Translations under genes and position numbers: made by a program
Assembly (NCBI GenBank): GCA_023388205.1
Contig: JAEWGS010000031.1
Location: forward strand, 1-15,481
Length of the DNA: 15,481 nucleotides
Direction: 5' to 3'
Origin: Bacillota bacterium
Lineage (GTDB): Bacteria; Bacillota; Clostridia; Saccharofermentanales; Fastidiosipilaceae
In this document: positions 12,763-15,481 of the stretch, one piece after another
How positions within the stretch are numbered: position 1 is the first letter of the stretch
Layout: every line of letters begins with the position of its first letter
Notes under the pieces: generated by a model
What the model was told of the DNA's origin: nothing
Database searches by the model: none
What the model saw: only the letters and a program-made list of their open reading frames with translations

Positions 12763-14193
12763 TTGATAACACTAGATGAAGTTAGGAGCTTAATTCAAGC
12801 TGGAGAAAAGATAGATGTTGAGTTTAAGGAATCGAAGGATGCTTTGACAAAAGACATTTTTGATACAGTTTGTGCTTTCAACAATCGAAACGGCGGTCAT
12901 ATTTTACTTGGCATAAATGATAAAAGAGAAATCGTAGGCGTAAGTGAAGATAAGGTAGATAAGTTGATCAAAGAATTTACGACAGCAATCAATAATCCCC
13001 AGAAGATATATCCACCACTGTATCTTGTTCCAGAACAGTTTGAAATTGAGGGAAAACAAGTCATTTATATAAAAGTTTCTGAAGGCTATCAGGTGTGTAG
13101 GCATAATGGAAAGATTTGGGATAGATCTTATGAAGGAGACATCAATATTACAGACCATTCAGAACTTGTATATAAGCTATATGCAAGAAAACAAGGGAGC
13201 TATTTTGTAAATAAGGTATATCCTAAACTTGATATGGATTTTCTTGATGCTTCTGTTATTGATAAAGCCAAGAAAATGGCTATTGGGAGAAATCAAAATC
13301 ACGTATGGAAAGATATGAGTCATGAAGAAATATTGAGAAGTGCTAACTTGATTTTGACAGATCCTGAAACGAAAGAAGAAGGAATTACATTAGCTGCTAT
13401 CTTATTGTTTGGAAAAGATAACTCTATTATGTCTGTCCTGCCACAGCATAAAACGGATGCAATCTTTAGAGTTGAAAATAAGGATAGATATGATGATAGA
13501 GATGTTGTTATAACAAATCTGATTGATAGTTATGACAGACTTATGGAATTCGGGCAGAAGCATTTGAATGATTTGTTTGTCTTAGATGGAATTGTAAATG
13601 TCAATGCAAGAGATCGGATACTTAGAGAAATTGTATCCAATACACTGGCCCATAGAGATTATTCAAGCGGGTATCCTGCGAAGTTGATTATTGATGATGA
13701 GAAAATCACGATTGAAAACAGCAATTTAGCTCATGGTATGGGAGCATTAGATTTGCAGAAATTTGAGCCATTTCCTAAAAACCCTACTATTTCTAAAGTT
13801 TTCAGAGAAATAGGTCTTGCAGATGAACTTGGATCAGGAATGCGAAATACTTATAAATACACACAGCTTTATTCAGGACAAAAGCCATTATTTGAGGAGG
13901 GGGATGTTTTCAAAACAATTATTCCCCTGAGGAAGATAGCGACTCAAAAGGTTGGAGGCGACAATGTCGCTCACGATGTCGCTCACGATGTCGCTCACGA
14001 TGTCGCTCACGATAAGATAGTCCTCGCAGAGTTTATCAAAGAAAAAGTGAGAAGCAATGATAGGATTACAAGAAAGGCTATTGCAGATGAAGCTGGAGTT
14101 AGCGTAAAGACTATTGAAAGAGCTATAAAGGAAATAGACAGTTTGAAGTATGTAGGTAGTGGCAATAATGGTCATTGGGAACTTAAGGATTAA
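12763..14193 (+). CDS. AlbA_2 (Schlafen-type) ATP-binding protein with C-terminal HTH
   Basis: A 476-residue protein of the COG2865 type, usually annotated as ATP-binding protein or putative transcriptional regulator. Domains: N-terminal AlbA_2 (about 1-110) with EFKES (20-24) and AFNNRNGGHILLGIND (38-53); a middle region; a GHKL-like ATPase part (about 285-390) with REIVSNTLAHRDYSS and ADELGSGMRNTY; a linker with four VAHD repeats (402-417); and a C-terminal winged helix (about 419-476) with RKAIADEAGVSVKTIERAIK. It starts at TTG with AGGTGG nine bases upstream. Base use is foreign: 13201-13260 has 15 G+C of 60, against 33 of 60 at 14881-14940 in the next gene, with many ATA, AGA and TTA codons. 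Horizontal acquisition is likely. The target is unknown; relatives appear in regulation and near defence loci. Confidence 0.88.
   Translation: MITLDEVRSLIQAGEKIDVEFKESKDALTKDIFDTVCAFNNRNGGHILLGINDKREIVGVSEDKVDKLIKEFTTAINNPQKIYPPLYLVPEQFEIEGKQVIYIKVSEGYQVCRHNGKIWDRSYEGDINITDHSELVYKLYARKQGSYFVNKVYPKLDMDFLDASVIDKAKKMAIGRNQNHVWKDMSHEEILRSANLILTDPETKEEGITLAAILLFGKDNSIMSVLPQHKTDAIFRVENKDRYDDRDVVITNLIDSYDRLMEFGQKHLNDLFVLDGIVNVNARDRILREIVSNTLAHRDYSSGYPAKLIIDDEKITIENSNLAHGMGALDLQKFEPFPKNPTISKVFREIGLADELGSGMRNTYKYTQLYSGQKPLFEEGDVFKTIIPLRKIATQKVGGDNVAHDVAHDVAHDVAHDKIVLAEFIKEKVRSNDRITRKAIADEAGVSVKTIERAIKEIDSLKYVGSGNNGHWELKD
13966..14013 (+). repeat. Perfect 12-bp tandem repeat x4 (codes VAHD x4)
   Basis: GTCGCTCACGAT is repeated four times without a mismatch, in frame, encoding VAHD four times in the linker between the ATPase part and the winged helix. 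Being in frame and exact, it can gain or lose copies by slippage without breaking the protein. Confidence 0.97.
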
Positions 14194-14226
14194 AAATAAA
14201 TTGTGGTATTACGATAAGTAAAATGA

Positions 14227-14251
14227 TCAGAGAAATCTGAGCACCTTTTTT
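14227..14251 (+). terminator. Weak candidate terminator after the AlbA_2 gene
   Basis: TCAGA-GAAA-TCTGA (14227-14240) makes a 5-bp stem with a GNRA loop; five bases later comes TTTTTT (14246-14251). The stem is short and the T run is displaced, so activity is doubtful. Confidence 0.3.
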
Positions 14252-14332
14252 ATATCAAAGCCTCGGGCGTGAACCCTTGATCGCCCACTCGCTTCTTACT
14301 TCTAACCTTAAATATGATGTATCGAGGTCTAA

Positions 14333-15325
14333 ATGCTTGCTTTTTTATCTAAAGATCGCATCCTTTCAAAGCCTTTTTTCCCCATTCTCTGCTTGATCCT
14401 AGGCCTATCTCAAGCTGTCCTGATCGCATATGAGGGCAATGCCTGGTCGATGCAACGCGCTCGCTTGAATGCCTTGCTGGATCAAGAATCTTATATGTCG
14501 CAGCTTTCTGAGCAAAACTTGCCGGGCCTTTTGCATGCCGAAACAATGGATCGTCTTGGACTCGACGCTTCAATCTCTGAAAAAGCTTCCGCCTGCAGCG
14601 CTTTTTATCTCCTTGGCCCCAAACTCCCTTTCTCGACGCTCATAGAAGAGTTCGGAGCGGAGGATTTGACCGCAGAAAAAGCCGACGAAAACACATTCAA
14701 TTCAACGCAAAAGTTGCACCTAAAATGGGGATCCACCTCGCTTTTCCCAGAATTTGGTTACCCCTCCATGCTTTGGTTAGAAACAAATAAAAACCCCCAC
14801 ACTGAACAACTTCAGCGCGCCTTGAACCCCCGACTCCAAGACAGCGAAGCACTTTTGCAAATCGGTAAAAACGATCTGATGGTCTATCGTTTTGCCGGCT
14901 GGACCACAGCCCAACAGCTCAGAAAAGAGTCCATGCCTGAAGTCCTTTTAATCAGTTTTGACGCCGACGCAGCACAAAGCGCAAAAGACATCATCGATGA
15001 TCTCAAAGCACAGAAAGAGAAAGTCCGCCAAAATGAAAGCCTCGAGCAGCGTTACGGCGGTCAAGTTTACACCCCCAATCCAGGTGCCGACGAAGTGCGT
15101 GCTGACGAATCTCAGGCTCAAATCAGCCCGAATTATCGTCCTGGGCAGCTTGCACTCTTTCGTTTAGATCGCGTCGACGATGCCAAAGGGCTTTCTCTAA
15201 CACTGAATCGTTACATCTCCTCATCGCCTCTCGCCCTTCATATCTGGGACTTTATTCCTCTCGTTCTATTGTGCTTTTTGCTTGCCCTTCGCCTCTATAA
15301 CAAAAAACGAAAAGCGAAAGCTTAG
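14333..15325 (+). CDS. Bitopic membrane protein of unknown function
   Basis: I do not recognise this 330-residue protein. It has one membrane segment near each end: about residues 15-33 (FFPILCLILGLSQAVLIAY) and about 307-322 (FIPLVLLCFLLALRLY), the latter followed by KKRKAKA. The positive-inside rule places both termini in the cytoplasm and a roughly 270-residue domain outside. That domain includes a charged, possibly coiled-coil segment (about 212-240, AKDIIDDLKAQKEKVRQNE) and a proline/glycine-rich stretch near 245-272. Base composition matches the resident genome, unlike the gene before it. GAGG stands five bases before the ATG. A strong terminator follows. The layout resembles extracytoplasmic sensor or scaffold proteins, but no function can be assigned. 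Confidence 0.8.
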   Translation: MLAFLSKDRILSKPFFPILCLILGLSQAVLIAYEGNAWSMQRARLNALLDQESYMSQLSEQNLPGLLHAETMDRLGLDASISEKASACSAFYLLGPKLPFSTLIEEFGAEDLTAEKADENTFNSTQKLHLKWGSTSLFPEFGYPSMLWLETNKNPHTEQLQRALNPRLQDSEALLQIGKNDLMVYRFAGWTTAQQLRKESMPEVLLISFDADAAQSAKDIIDDLKAQKEKVRQNESLEQRYGGQVYTPNPGADEVRADESQAQISPNYRPGQLALFRLDRVDDAKGLSLTLNRYISSSPLALHIWDFIPLVLLCFLLALRLYNKKRKAKA

Positions 15326-15353
15326 GTGCCATAAATCAGCCATCTAAACAAAT

Positions 15354-15389
15354 AAAAAGGAGCTGTCTCAAAAGAGATGGCTCCTTTTT
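15354..15389. terminator. Strong, symmetric rho-independent terminator
   Basis: AAAAAGGAGC (15354-15363) pairs with GCTCCTTTTT (15380-15389). Two G-U pairs and TCTC/GAGA continue the stem to an AAAA loop, giving about 16 bp. The T run is part of the stem, so it can work in both directions. Confidence 0.85.
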
Positions 15390-15409
15390 GTATGGGAGAA
15401 AAGGAAAAA

Positions 15410-15470
15410 ACGAGCTACAAAGAGCTCGTCAATCCTGTAAAATGTTTGTGTGAAAAAACTAAATTTACAG
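15410..15470. repeat. Inverted repeats at the right edge, possible insertion-sequence end
   Basis: ACGAGCT (15410-15416) and AGCTCGT (15423-15429) form a hairpin. Then CTGTAAA (15435-15441) and TTTACAG (15464-15470) bracket an AT-rich centre containing TTTGTGTGAAAAA. The TTGTGTGAAA-like core recalls, from memory, the ends of IS256 (mutator) family elements. No transposase is in the window, so this is a candidate only. Confidence 0.35.
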
Positions 15471-15481
15471 TCTGAATATAG

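Noticed and set aside
13966..14013. CRISPR-like or regulatory iteron array
   Set aside because: The 12-bp units have no spacers and are in frame inside a coding region, so this is a coding tandem repeat.

Overview
The window looks like chromosomal DNA of a Gram-positive anaerobe of the Clostridia type (Bacillota). This is inferred from gene content and order: the ribosomal cluster rplU-prp-rpmA-obg-yhbY with a Prp-processed form of L27, a DUF4364 protein, a small P-loop protein I recall mainly from Clostridia, a rubredoxin, and accessory proteins for selenium-dependent molybdenum hydroxylases. Shine-Dalgarno sites are strong (AGGAGG-like). The resident DNA is about half G+C. I cannot name a genus.

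Layout. (1) 1-943: 3' part of an adhesin-like beta-repeat protein, ending at a strong hairpin. (2) 946-4340, minus strand: xdhC-yqeC-yqeB, a maturation module for molybdenum hydroxylases (xanthine dehydrogenase type); the hydroxylase itself is not in view. (3) 4486-7183, plus strand: a MerB-like protein with its own promoter, a small P-loop NTPase with its own terminator, mscL, and a DUF4364 winged-helix protein. (4) 7203-10694, minus strand: a rubredoxin with a long, highly structured leader; then obg-yhbY; then rplU-prp-rpmA, driven by a near-consensus promoter and an L21-type leader. (5) 10794-12503, minus strand: deoD and a lysophospholipase-like hydrolase. (6) 12763-14193, plus strand: a markedly AT-rich gene for an AlbA_2/Schlafen-type ATP-binding protein with a perfect four-copy 12-bp repeat, probably acquired horizontally. 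(7) 14333-15389: a bitopic membrane protein of unknown function and a strong terminator. (8) 15400-15481: AT-rich inverted repeats that may be the edge of an insertion sequence.

How the genes work together. Region 2 and deoD both relate to purine catabolism: DeoD releases purine bases and xanthine dehydrogenase-type enzymes oxidise them. Their upstream regions share an exact 11-bp word. In region 4, Prp trims the N-terminal extension of L27, encoded by the overlapping next gene, and Obg and YhbY act in large-subunit assembly.

Most noteworthy observations: the rubredoxin leader, which can fold into two mutually exclusive helices; unrelated short tandem repeats at four gene boundaries; a lone MerB-like gene with a 20-bp palindrome before its start; a Prp with about 30 extra N-terminal residues; and the AT-rich AlbA_2 gene with its VAHD repeat. 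I found no CRISPR array, tRNA or rRNA, and no convincing multi-gene defence system. All family assignments come from reading motifs, not from database searches.
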